A stretch of 64,000 bases of DNA from Thermodesulfovibrionales bacterium (lineage in GTDB: Bacteria > Nitrospirota > Thermodesulfovibrionia > Thermodesulfovibrionales > Dissulfurispiraceae), in assembly GCA_026415695.1 (NCBI GenBank), contig JAOAGP010000039.1, positions 1 through 64,000 on the forward strand, read 5' to 3'. The position numbers and the translations under genes were made by a program. Below the pieces are notes generated by a model that was not told the DNA's origin, searched no databases, and saw only the letters and a program-made list of their open reading frames with translations. Shown here one piece after another: positions 16,552 through 24,913 of the stretch. Every line of letters begins with the position of its first letter. The first letter of the stretch is position 1.

Positions 16552-16983
16552 ATGCTTCGTCTTTCTACAAAAGGGCAATATGGTGTAAGGGCGATGTTTG
16601 AGATTGCCCTCGGTTACCCTGACAGACCTGTAACCATAAAGGAGATCTCGGATAATCAGGATGTCTCGGAGTCTTATTTAGAGCAGATACTCAATAAACT
16701 CAGAAAGGCGGGTCTAATCACGAGCAAAAAGGGTCCTGGTGGTGGATACACCCTTACAATGCCACCAGATGAGATAAGCATTGCAGATATCTTGATACAA
16801 TTAGAGGGTCCCCTTGCCATAACATCATGTCTTGACCCATCAGAGGGGTGTTTGAGGGTAGATAAGTGTGTTAGCCATCTTTTATGGAAGGGATTAGGGC
16901 AACAGATTGAGAGATTTTTAAAGACGATTAAATTAAGCCATCTTATAAAGGGAGATATTGGGAAGGAAGATGAAATTTGTTGA
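16552..16983 (+). CDS. Rrf2-family transcriptional regulator, IscR-like
   Basis: 143-residue winged-helix regulator. The N-terminus MLRLSTKGQYGVRAMFEIA and the recognition region ISDNQDVSESYLEQILNKLR, then KKGPGGGYTL, are typical of IscR. Three cysteines, spaced C-x6-C-x5-C in CLDPSEGCLRVDKC, are placed to hold a [2Fe-2S] cluster, as in IscR. It heads a unit with tusA, a nifS-like gene and iscU, and an IscR type-1-like site lies over its promoter. Together these suggest it senses Fe-S status and represses the unit. Other Rrf2 types such as NsrR are less likely. Confidence 0.85.
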   Translation: MLRLSTKGQYGVRAMFEIALGYPDRPVTIKEISDNQDVSESYLEQILNKLRKAGLITSKKGPGGGYTLTMPPDEISIADILIQLEGPLAITSCLDPSEGCLRVDKCVSHLLWKGLGQQIERFLKTIKLSHLIKGDIGKEDEIC

Positions 16984-17218
16984 CAATGTAAAGGCAGATG
17001 TGACTGCAGATATAGTCTATATGATGTGTCCGATGCACCTATTGAAACTGGATGAGATGATGAAAAAGATTGAAAAAGGTCAGATACTTGAGATAATGAC
17101 TGATTATGATGGTGCACTTGAAGACATCCCTCAATGGTGTGAAAAGACAGGGAATGAATTTATTGGGATTCATGAGGATGAGGATTATTTTAAGTTTTAT
17201 GTAAGAAAACTTGTTTAA
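16970..17218 (+). CDS. TusA-family sulfur carrier protein
   Basis: 82-residue protein. TusA proteins carry persulfide sulfur on a conserved Cys in the first helix; here it is Cys20 in MMCPMHLLKLDEM, replacing the usual CPxP with CPMH. The remainder (IEKGQILEIMTDYDGALEDI and the C-terminal strand) fits the two-layer fold. The ATG at 16970 overlaps the regulator stop by 14 bases; an in-frame TTG four codons earlier is the alternative. Placement between regulator and NifS-like gene suggests it passes sulfur within this unit, which is interesting because the NifS-like protein looks impaired as a desulfurase. Confidence 0.82.
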   Translation: MKFVDNVKADVTADIVYMMCPMHLLKLDEMMKKIEKGQILEIMTDYDGALEDIPQWCEKTGNEFIGIHEDEDYFKFYVRKLV

Positions 17219-17233
17219 AGGAGATATTTTGAT

Positions 17234-18403
17234 ATGAGATGCTATCTTGACCATGTTGCAACTAATCCATTAGACCCTCAGGTGTTTGATGCAATGTTAC
17301 CCTATTTTAAGGAGGAGTTTGGTAACCCATTAAGCATATATGATTTAGGTATAAAGGCGAGAACTGCTATTGAAAACGCAAGGGAGCAGGTGGGCAAACT
17401 CATAAACTCAAAACCATCAAACATCATATTTACATCAAGTGGTGCTGAGGCAAACAACCTTGCCTTAAGAGGACTTGCGATGGCAAAACAATCAACTGGT
17501 AAGCATGTATTGGTCTCAAAGGTGGAGCATCACTCCATACTTAATTCTGCAAGGGTTTTAGAAAAGAGTGGTTTTGCAGTCACATATCTGCCAGTTGATA
17601 AATATGGGGTTGTTGACCCAGATGTTGTAAAATCATCTATTACTAAAGAGACCATCCTTGTATCAATCACACATGCAAGCAGTGAGATTGGAAGCATTGA
17701 ACCAATCAAGGAGATATCAAAGATTACTAAGCAGAAAAAGATACTCCTACATACCGATGCTGTGGCAACTTGTGGGAATATCCCAGTAGATGTAAATGAT
17801 TTGGATGTGGATGCATTGAGTATTGCTGCACATCAGTTTTACGGTCCGAAGGGGGCAGGTGCCCTTTATGTAAGAGAAGGGGTAAGGATTGTCCCCCTCA
17901 TTTATGGAGGCATACAAGAAGGTGGAAGAAGGGCGGGCACTGAAAATGTTCCTGCTATTGTAGGCATGGGTAAGGCTGCAGAGATAGCAATGCAAAGGAT
18001 GTCTGATAGAATAGCACACTGCCAAAGACTACGAGACAGGATAATAGAATCAATTCTTAAGATACCAAATGTATATCTCACGGGTCATCCTGAAAATAGG
18101 TTGCCTCATCATGCAAGTTTTGTAGTGGAGTTTATTGAGGGTGAAGCCATGTTGCTGATGCTTGCAATGAAGGGTATCTATGCAGCCAGTGGTTCGGCTT
18201 GCTCATCAAGGGCACTTAAATCTTCACCAGTTTTGCTTTCGTTAGGTGTGCAAACTGCCCTTGCACAGGGCTCAATAGTATTTACACTTGGACAGGGAAA
18301 CACCGATGCAGAGATTGATTATCTATTGGATGAGTTCCCAAAGGTTATTAGTCGCTTAAGAGAGATGTCACCTTTTGCAAAGGGGTGGCAACAAGGCTCT
18401 TAG
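17234..18403 (+). CDS. NifS/IscS-like protein lacking the PLP-binding lysine
   Basis: 389-residue member of the fold-type I cysteine desulfurase family. Most landmarks are present: the N-terminal CYLDHVATNPLDPQV, EHHSIL (PLP-stacking His), HTDAV (Asp175), the RRAGTENV block and the flexible-loop Cys323 in SGSACSSRA. However, the position of the Schiff-base Lys (Lys206 of E. coli IscS, in GHK-GPKG) is Gln201 (AAHQFYGPKG, codon CAG at 17834-17836). The equivalents of IscS Asn155 and Gln183 are Ser150 and Ala178. Desulfurase chemistry by the usual route is therefore unlikely. It may be a scaffold partner or work with sulfur from another donor. Archaeoglobus IscS likewise lacks the Lys. Confidence 0.88.
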   Translation: MRCYLDHVATNPLDPQVFDAMLPYFKEEFGNPLSIYDLGIKARTAIENAREQVGKLINSKPSNIIFTSSGAEANNLALRGLAMAKQSTGKHVLVSKVEHHSILNSARVLEKSGFAVTYLPVDKYGVVDPDVVKSSITKETILVSITHASSEIGSIEPIKEISKITKQKKILLHTDAVATCGNIPVDVNDLDVDALSIAAHQFYGPKGAGALYVREGVRIVPLIYGGIQEGGRRAGTENVPAIVGMGKAAEIAMQRMSDRIAHCQRLRDRIIESILKIPNVYLTGHPENRLPHHASFVVEFIEGEAMLLMLAMKGIYAASGSACSSRALKSSPVLLSLGVQTALAQGSIVFTLGQGNTDAEIDYLLDEFPKVISRLREMSPFAKGWQQGS

Positions 18404-18437
18404 AGTTGTTTATTTTTGAGAGTTAGAGGTGTATATC

Positions 18438-19490
18438 TTGGCACTCCAAAGCACAGACTATAAAGAAAGAAACTATCTTTCAGCTATTGAGGCAGCCAAA
18501 TATCTTAAAATATCAGTTTCGGCCCTTCATTCTCTTGTTGGTAATAAAATAATCAAGGTTAAACAGTCAGCAAGTGGACAAATGAGATTTAGTCTATCAG
18601 AATTAAAAAAGGTTACTCATGACATATCCCATCACATAGAAGAGAAAAAAGATTATAATCATGTAAATGTTTTTGAGATTAATGGGACAAATCACTGCCT
18701 GTATGTCAAGAATTCAATGTGTATGAATGACCTCCCTGACAATAGCATCCATCTGATGATAACCTCTCCTCCTTACTTCAATGCAAAGATGTACTGCAGT
18801 CAGCAAATAGATGGTGATCTTGGAAACATTCACGATATAGACGAATGGTTTGAAAAGATTGGTTATGTATGGAGAGAGGTTTATAGGGTTTTGCAACCTG
18901 GCAGAAAGGCTTTTATAAACATAATGAATCTCCCAATAAGGCTTAATGGCGGATTTAGGACATTAAATCTAACAGGCAAAACAATTGATTTATGTGAAAA
19001 GATAGGCTTTATATTTAAGCGTGATATAGTATGGCACAAAACAAATGCTGTGAGGGCACATTTTGGCACTTATCCTTATCCTGGTGGAATACTCATAAAC
19101 AATATGCATGAGTTTATCTTAGAGTTTGATAAACCAGAACAAAAGGGATTTAAGAAATACGGACATCTAACAAGGCAACAGAAGGAGCAATCTAAATTGG
19201 ATAAAGAGTTTTGGTTGTCTATCAAAAAAAGCGATGTCTGGATTATGAAACCTCAAGGTAGTGGAGACAGACGAGACCATGTTGCACCTTTCCCTTATGA
19301 ATTGCCGTATAGACTTATTAAGGCATTTAGTTATGTTGGTGAGAGAGTTTTAGACCCGTTTGTAGGGGCAGGGACTACCTTATTTGCAGCAATTGACCTC
19401 AAGCGAAACGGTGTTGGTTATGAGATAAATCCAGAGATTGCTTTAGAGACAGCTAAGAAGATTAAGTCATATCAATATAAGCTGTGGTAG
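18438..19490 (+). CDS. DNA methyltransferase (probable m4C, beta class) with N-terminal HTH domain
   Basis: Type II modification methylase of 350 residues. An N-terminal excisionase/MerR-like helix-turn-helix (about 10-60: YLSAIEAAKYLKISVSAL, then a QMRFSLSELKK wing) precedes the catalytic part. Motif IV TSPPYFNAKMY comes before the SAM motif LDPFVGAGTTLFAA near the C-terminus, which is the beta-class order; SPPY rather than DPPY favours N4-cytosine. TTG at 18438, 6 bases after AGAGGTG, is the likely start; GTG at 18429 lies inside that site. It overlaps the next gene by 7 bases. The HTH might set sequence specificity or autoregulate. Confidence 0.85.
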   Translation: MALQSTDYKERNYLSAIEAAKYLKISVSALHSLVGNKIIKVKQSASGQMRFSLSELKKVTHDISHHIEEKKDYNHVNVFEINGTNHCLYVKNSMCMNDLPDNSIHLMITSPPYFNAKMYCSQQIDGDLGNIHDIDEWFEKIGYVWREVYRVLQPGRKAFINIMNLPIRLNGGFRTLNLTGKTIDLCEKIGFIFKRDIVWHKTNAVRAHFGTYPYPGGILINNMHEFILEFDKPEQKGFKKYGHLTRQQKEQSKLDKEFWLSIKKSDVWIMKPQGSGDRRDHVAPFPYELPYRLIKAFSYVGERVLDPFVGAGTTLFAAIDLKRNGVGYEINPEIALETAKKIKSYQYKLW

Positions 19491-20650
19491 AAAATCTGAT
19501 GAAACCAGATGGCAAAACGATATATGCACAATCAAGTGATATTAAATCAAGGACATATCTTGAATACCGTAAAGATATGAAGAAAAAAGCTATTTCGGAA
19601 CTGGAAGTCCTGCCATGGCTTAGAAATAAACTAAAATCTAAATATGCGAGTGTTGTAGTTGAGAAATCTGGGGGTGATAGTTTTTTATGGTTCTTAAGAA
19701 AAGGTGGAATCTCAAGGGATGCTGATTTTAGGGCACGGATTGATGATAAGGAAATGGAGATTGAGTTTCAATATGCAGATACTGATATTAAAGATAATTA
19801 TGTATTTGACTTTAAAATCTCTAAGGTTGCAACAAAGATAAAAGGTAAGAATAGTCTTGAACCTAAAGATACAATTTTTCTATATCTATTTAAATCATCT
19901 CCCACAAAATACGCCTTTATTCCTGCAAAATGGATACTTGATAATGGCACAAAAGGAGTGGCTCCTGCTTGGGGTAATAGAGAGGTTTATAAAATCATAT
20001 GGAGTCAGCTTTCAAAAGCATCCATGATAGAAGAAGACAAATCATTGTCAGCTGTTTGGGAATTAATTGATATGAAACTATTCATCTTAGATTTTCAACA
20101 TGAGTTGATTGATATATTTAAAGAACAACTTTCTCATAAACTTCAAAAAGTTATAGATAAAAAACAGATTATTGAGATTATTCCACAGGATTTAAACAGT
20201 TTTTTTGAGGTGTGTTTTGTATTAGACAGTATAAATAAAATCCCTCAAAATGCTAATCGTTGGTTAATTTATCTTTTAAAGTATGTTAATGATGAAAACA
20301 CCCTTGAGGATATTTCTAAAATCATATATTGTATTGATTTTATCTATGCGAAAATTCCTCAACTAAAGAATAATGAAATTGAACAACTTATAAAAAACTT
20401 AAAGCTTTTGCTCAACAAAATAAGTAAGTTTTATCAACCTGATGGTTCTTATGTGTCGTCATCAAAAAAAAGCCCTTTAGAAAACACGAGATTTGCTCTG
20501 TTTTCAATAAATCTTTTGGAGGATTTGACACAAGATGCTATATACTACTATCAGGTCTCAGATTTAAAAAGTATAACTAAAATTTATGAAAATATCCCTG
20601 ATATAGGTAAAACCTATGATTTCATAAAAAGGGCAATAGAAAGTAAATAA
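19484..20650 (+). CDS. Putative restriction endonuclease paired with the upstream methylase
   Basis: 388-residue protein that I do not recognise by family. Its place, overlapping the methylase by 7 bases, is that of the cognate nuclease. A possible PD-(D/E)xK-like core lies at about residues 75-95: RDADFRARIDDKEMEIEFQY, with Asp, a short turn, then ExEFQ in place of the usual ExK. The C-terminal ~200 residues are helical and Lys/Ile/Asn-rich. It is markedly more A+T-rich than its neighbours: by hand count, 13 G/C in 20101-20160 against 25 in 17461-17520 within the nifS-like gene. That supports recent transfer. The start could instead be the ATG at 19499. Confidence 0.55.
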   Translation: MVENLMKPDGKTIYAQSSDIKSRTYLEYRKDMKKKAISELEVLPWLRNKLKSKYASVVVEKSGGDSFLWFLRKGGISRDADFRARIDDKEMEIEFQYADTDIKDNYVFDFKISKVATKIKGKNSLEPKDTIFLYLFKSSPTKYAFIPAKWILDNGTKGVAPAWGNREVYKIIWSQLSKASMIEEDKSLSAVWELIDMKLFILDFQHELIDIFKEQLSHKLQKVIDKKQIIEIIPQDLNSFFEVCFVLDSINKIPQNANRWLIYLLKYVNDENTLEDISKIIYCIDFIYAKIPQLKNNEIEQLIKNLKLLLNKISKFYQPDGSYVSSSKKSPLENTRFALFSINLLEDLTQDAIYYYQVSDLKSITKIYENIPDIGKTYDFIKRAIESK

Positions 20651-20667
20651 TTTCAATGGAGGAAGTC

Positions 20668-21045
20668 ATGTATTCAGCCAAAGTAATGGATCATTTCTCA
20701 AACCCAAGAAATGTTGGAGAGATACCTGATGCAGATGGTGTAGGGATGGAAGGCAATCCCACTTGTGGGGATGCAATGCAGATATTTATAAAAGTCAAAG
20801 ACGACATCATTACTGACATCAAGTTTAAGACATTTGGCTGTGGCGCTGCTATAGCTGTAAGCAGTATGGTCACAGAAATGGCAAAAGGCAAACACATTGA
20901 CGAGGCTTTAAAGATTACTAAAGAGGCAGTGGCAGCTGAGCTTGATGGGCTACCACCACAAAAGATGCATTGTTCAAATTTAGGTGCTGATGCACTAAGA
21001 AAGGCTATTGAGGATTATAGGAGTAAAAAGGCGGCAGGTGGTTAA
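20668..21045 (+). CDS. iscU: Fe-S cluster assembly scaffold IscU
   Basis: 125-residue scaffold on which [2Fe-2S] and [4Fe-4S] clusters are built before transfer. The three ligand cysteines are present in GNPTCGDAM (with the regulatory Asp), FGCGAAIAVSSM and KMHCSNLGADAL. The ATG at 20668 is chosen because the earlier ATG at 20656 overlaps the GGAGG ribosome binding site. It normally follows the desulfurase gene directly; here a restriction-modification pair lies between. No hscA, hscB or fdx follows. Confidence 0.95.
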   Translation: MYSAKVMDHFSNPRNVGEIPDADGVGMEGNPTCGDAMQIFIKVKDDIITDIKFKTFGCGAAIAVSSMVTEMAKGKHIDEALKITKEAVAAELDGLPPQKMHCSNLGADALRKAIEDYRSKKAAGG

Positions 21046-21084
21046 AACAGGATTAGTCAACCTAAACTGAAAAAGAGGTTAAAA

Positions 21085-22002
21085 ATGGGATACAAAATAC
21101 TTCTTGCAGATGACAGTATCACTATACAAAAGGTTGTAGAATTGGTGCTTTCACCTGAAGGGTTTCAAATTAGTGCTTTTAACAATGGTGAGCAAGCATT
21201 AGCAGAAATAGATACTATAAGACCAAATCTGATACTTGCAGATGTGGAGATGCCAAAGATTAATGGGTATGAGTTGTGCAAAAAGATCAAATCAAATCCT
21301 AATACTTCAGAGATACCAGTTATCTTACTTGTAGGGGCTTTTGAACCATTTGATGAAAATGAGGCAAAGGCAGTAGGAGCGGATGATTTCATCATAAAAC
21401 CATTTGAATCTCAAGAACTAATCAGTAAGGTAAAGGCACTTGTCAAAGACTTCCCAGAAACTACAGATGTTGTTGAGGAAGAAGCAATCCAAGATATAGG
21501 TCATATTGAGGAGACCGAAACATCACAAGATAAGGAGTCAGAGATAACCTTTACAGAAGATGACTTTGCTCTATTACAAGGTCAATTCCACGAAGAAGAG
21601 CAGATTCAGGAGCCAACTACACAAGAGCAACAGCCAGAGACATTTAAGGAGGTGTTTGAAGAGGCGGTCAAGTCTCAACAGGCAACTGATGTAAATATCG
21701 CTATGCCTGCACTGAGCAAGGAAGAGATAATAGAGATTTACAAAGGGGTGATAACTGAACAGGTAACCAAACTATTAGACGATTCCTTTAAGGAAGTGAT
21801 AACGATGGCTGTAAAGGATAAGATTTCAGAAATCGTATCAAATATAACACCTTCAATAGTAGAAAACACAACAAGCCAGATACTAAGTGGGATTTCAGTT
21901 GAGATAAGAGACAAGACCATATCCATACTGAATCACTTTATACCAGAGGTTGCTCAGGAGATGGTGCAAAGGGAGATAAATAGGATAACTGCCGATATCT
22001 GA
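21085..22002 (+). CDS. Response regulator with long helical C-terminal tail
   Basis: 305 residues. A canonical receiver at 1-120 has the acidic pair in LLADDSITIQ, phosphoacceptor Asp53 in LILADVEMPKINGYEL, and Lys in FIIKPFES. A Glu/Gln-rich linker follows (about 125-200). The last ~100 residues are amphipathic helices repeating a pattern like DKISEIVSNITPSIVENTT, resembling an oligomerising or membrane-surface tail rather than a DNA-binding or enzymatic output. No kinase is adjacent. Spacing from iscU is 39 bases. Function is unknown; localisation or motility control is plausible. Confidence 0.75.
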   Translation: MGYKILLADDSITIQKVVELVLSPEGFQISAFNNGEQALAEIDTIRPNLILADVEMPKINGYELCKKIKSNPNTSEIPVILLVGAFEPFDENEAKAVGADDFIIKPFESQELISKVKALVKDFPETTDVVEEEAIQDIGHIEETETSQDKESEITFTEDDFALLQGQFHEEEQIQEPTTQEQQPETFKEVFEEAVKSQQATDVNIAMPALSKEEIIEIYKGVITEQVTKLLDDSFKEVITMAVKDKISEIVSNITPSIVENTTSQILSGISVEIRDKTISILNHFIPEVAQEMVQREINRITADI

Positions 22003-22087
22003 CCTTAAAGGTCAAATAAGACAAAGATTAGCATCTGAAAACAAGAAATCATATTTTCATATACACAAGGAGCATGCAAGAAACAAT

Positions 22088-24901
22088 ATGAAAGAGATTG
22101 GCAAGGCGTATATTCCATCGGAGATTGAAGAGAAATGGTATAAATACTGGGAAGAAGGCGGCTTTTTTATACCGAGCGACAATAAAGAAAAGGAATGCTA
22201 TTGTATCGTGATACCCCCTCCTAATGTAACAGGTTCGTTACATATGGGACATGCCCTCAATGCAACGCTTCAAGACATACTCTGTAGATGGAAGAGGATG
22301 CAGGGATTTAGGACATTGTGGGTTCCGGGAACTGACCATGCAGGTATTGCCACGCAGAATGTTGTTGAGCGGTCTTTGGCAAAAGAAGGAATAAATAGAT
22401 ATGAACTTGGACGAGATGAATTCATCAAGAGGGTTTGGCAGTGGAAGGCTGAATATGGCAACAGGATTATATTTCAGCTCAAGAAGTTAGGGGCGTCGTG
22501 TGATTGGACAAAGGTAAGATTTACAATGGATGAGGGACTCTCTCATGCTGTCAAAGTGGTGTTTGTAAGATTGTTTGAAGAGGGGCTAATTTATAGGGAC
22601 AATAGGCTAATCAATTGGTGTCCTCGTTGCCACACGGCACTTTCTGACCTTGAGGCAGAACATGAAGAATTAGAGGGTAAACTCTACTATCTCAAATATC
22701 CTTTTGAGGATGGAAGTGGATTTGTTATTGTTGCCACGACGAGACCTGAAACAATGCTTGGTGATACTGCAGTGGCTGTAAATCCGCAAGATGATAGATA
22801 CAACCAATACATAGGCAGGTTTGTTTTACTACCACTTACTGACAGGAAGATACCGATAATCTCCGACAAGGAAGTAGATATGGAATTTGGAACTGGTGCA
22901 GTAAAAGTAACACCTGCACATGACTTTAATGATGAGCAGATTGCAAAAAGACATGGGCTAAACTCCGTAAAGGTCATTGATGAAGATGGCAAGATGACTC
23001 AACTTGCTGGCAAGAGATATCAGGGCTTGGATAGATACGAATGCAGAAAACTTGTTTTAAAGGATTTAAAGGAAAAAGGGCTTTTAGATGGAGAGAAAAA
23101 ACACAAACACAATGTGGCACATTGTTATCGCTGCAAGACTATCATTGAACCTATGCAGACGGTTCAGTGGTATGTAAATGTTGGACCTCTTGCAGAGGAG
23201 GCAGTGCGGGTTGTAAAGACTGGCGAAATCAAGTTCATACCAGAACAATGGGAAAACAACTACTTTGCTTGGATGAGAGACATAAAAGACTGGTGCATCT
23301 CAAGACAGATATGGTGGGGGCACCAAATACCAGTCTGGTATTGTCCAGATTGTAAGGATACAGATAACTCTTCTCAAGGAGACAAGATCATACATACACT
23401 CTACAACCCTATAAAGATAAAGAATCAGGAAAGATGGCACGCCACTTACAATGAACTAAGGAAACACGGTCTGTCACACGACGACATTATAAAACAATCC
23501 CGTTCTATAAAAATACCCAAGGATATTAAAGCGATTTGTTCTATGAATGAGGTAAAATCATGTCCAAACTGCTCATCAAACAACCTAATTAGAGACCCAG
23601 ATGTCCTTGATACATGGTTTTCCTCTGCATTATGGCCATTTTCCACATTAGGATGGCCAGAGCAAACAGATTTGCTTAAGGATTATTATCCAACAACCGT
23701 GCTTGTTACTGCCTTTGATATCATCTTCTTTTGGGTTGCAAGGATGATAATGATGGGTTGCAAGTTTATGAAGCAACCACCCTTTAGAGATGTTTATATT
23801 CATGCAATAATCCGTGATGCAAAAGGGCAAAAGATGAGCAAGTCTATGGGCAATGTCATAGACCCACTTATCATGATAGAAAAATACGGGGCAGATGCCT
23901 TCAGATTCTGTCTTGCAGTCTTTGCTGCACAGGGAAGGGATATCAGGTTTTCAGAGGAGAGGCTTGAGGGTTACAGACATTTTATAAACAAGATTTGGAA
24001 TGCTGCAAAGTTTATAACCACATACAAAAAATACTGTAAATCATGCAAGGTTGAGGATATACAGTCGCTTGCAAATAAATGGATTATCACAAGGTTATCT
24101 GCCACAAGTGAGGATGTTGACAAGGCACTGAGGTCATACAGGTTTAACGATGCTGCAAATGCGATATATCAGTTTGTATGGCATGAGTTTTGTGATTGGT
24201 ATATTGAATTGATAAAGCCTGATCTATACAGTGGAAGTGATGCAATAAAGACAGAAACGGTTAACTGTTTTGGATATGTATTTGAAAAGATACTTTTGTT
24301 GTTACATCCGTTTATGCCTTTTGTTACAGAAGAATTGTGGCAAAACTTCTTTGGACATCAAAATACAATAATGTTGACAGCCTTCCCAACATCAGCAATG
24401 AGGTTTGTAAATTCTGAAAAGGAAATGGGCTACATCATAGATGCCATATCTGGTATCAGAAGTATAAGAGGTGAGTTAAACATTCCCCTTTCACATGAGA
24501 TAAAGGTATTTATAAAGACACTCAATCAACAGTCAAAAGAGGTGCTAAAAAACCATATTGAATCAGTCAAAAAGGTTGCACGATGTAGTGATGTAATAGT
24601 TGGTGAGGATATAAAACGGGAAAAAGGTTCTGCTGTGACCGTTAAAGAATCTATGGAGATATACATCCCTTTAGAGGGGCTTATTGATGTAAAGGCAGAA
24701 TTACAGAGACTCAACAAGGAGATTGACAAGATTCATAAGGAGATAGAGGTCATCAATAAAAAACTCTCAAACGAGGATTTCCTCAAAAAAGCAGCATCAG
24801 ATGTAGTGGACAAGGAAAAGAAGAGGTTTGAAGATTATAGTCACAGGAAAAATAAGATACATGAGCAGATAGACCTTTTGAGGTCTATTGACAAAAAGTA
24901 A
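22088..24901 (+). CDS. valS: Valyl-tRNA synthetase
   Basis: Class I synthetase of 937 residues that charges tRNA-Val and edits threonine. Motifs: HIGH-type PPPNVTGSLHMGHALNATL, editing-domain TTRPETMLGDTAVAVNP, DVLDTWFSSALWPFSTLGWP, KMSKS in GQKMSKSMGNVIDP, and a C-terminal coiled coil (AELQRLNKEIDKIHKEIEVI) typical of ValRS. Between WWGHQIPVWYCPDC and CPNC the zinc-knuckle loop is about 70 residues (Cys422 to Cys492), longer than I expect. The likely ribosome binding site AAGGAG is about 15 bases upstream, which is far; the start is otherwise clear from homology. Confidence 0.96.
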   Translation: MKEIGKAYIPSEIEEKWYKYWEEGGFFIPSDNKEKECYCIVIPPPNVTGSLHMGHALNATLQDILCRWKRMQGFRTLWVPGTDHAGIATQNVVERSLAKEGINRYELGRDEFIKRVWQWKAEYGNRIIFQLKKLGASCDWTKVRFTMDEGLSHAVKVVFVRLFEEGLIYRDNRLINWCPRCHTALSDLEAEHEELEGKLYYLKYPFEDGSGFVIVATTRPETMLGDTAVAVNPQDDRYNQYIGRFVLLPLTDRKIPIISDKEVDMEFGTGAVKVTPAHDFNDEQIAKRHGLNSVKVIDEDGKMTQLAGKRYQGLDRYECRKLVLKDLKEKGLLDGEKKHKHNVAHCYRCKTIIEPMQTVQWYVNVGPLAEEAVRVVKTGEIKFIPEQWENNYFAWMRDIKDWCISRQIWWGHQIPVWYCPDCKDTDNSSQGDKIIHTLYNPIKIKNQERWHATYNELRKHGLSHDDIIKQSRSIKIPKDIKAICSMNEVKSCPNCSSNNLIRDPDVLDTWFSSALWPFSTLGWPEQTDLLKDYYPTTVLVTAFDIIFFWVARMIMMGCKFMKQPPFRDVYIHAIIRDAKGQKMSKSMGNVIDPLIMIEKYGADAFRFCLAVFAAQGRDIRFSEERLEGYRHFINKIWNAAKFITTYKKYCKSCKVEDIQSLANKWIITRLSATSEDVDKALRSYRFNDAANAIYQFVWHEFCDWYIELIKPDLYSGSDAIKTETVNCFGYVFEKILLLLHPFMPFVTEELWQNFFGHQNTIMLTAFPTSAMRFVNSEKEMGYIIDAISGIRSIRGELNIPLSHEIKVFIKTLNQQSKEVLKNHIESVKKVARCSDVIVGEDIKREKGSAVTVKESMEIYIPLEGLIDVKAELQRLNKEIDKIHKEIEVINKKLSNEDFLKKAASDVVDKEKKRFEDYSHRKNKIHEQIDLLRSIDKK

Positions 24902-24913
24902 AAAGGAGGGTTC

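Noticed and set aside
16958-16969. TTG at 16958 as the tusA start
   Set aside because: The ATG at 16970 gives a normal TusA N-terminus; the TTG adds four residues and lies before the purine-rich likely binding site.
18404-20667. The restriction-modification block as part of a prophage or transposon
   Set aside because: No integrase, transposase, terminal repeats or target duplication could be seen at its borders.
22001-22013. 13-base palindrome GACCTT-A-AAGGTC right after the response regulator stop
   Set aside because: Arms are only 6 bp with no T-tract; too short to call a terminator or operator.
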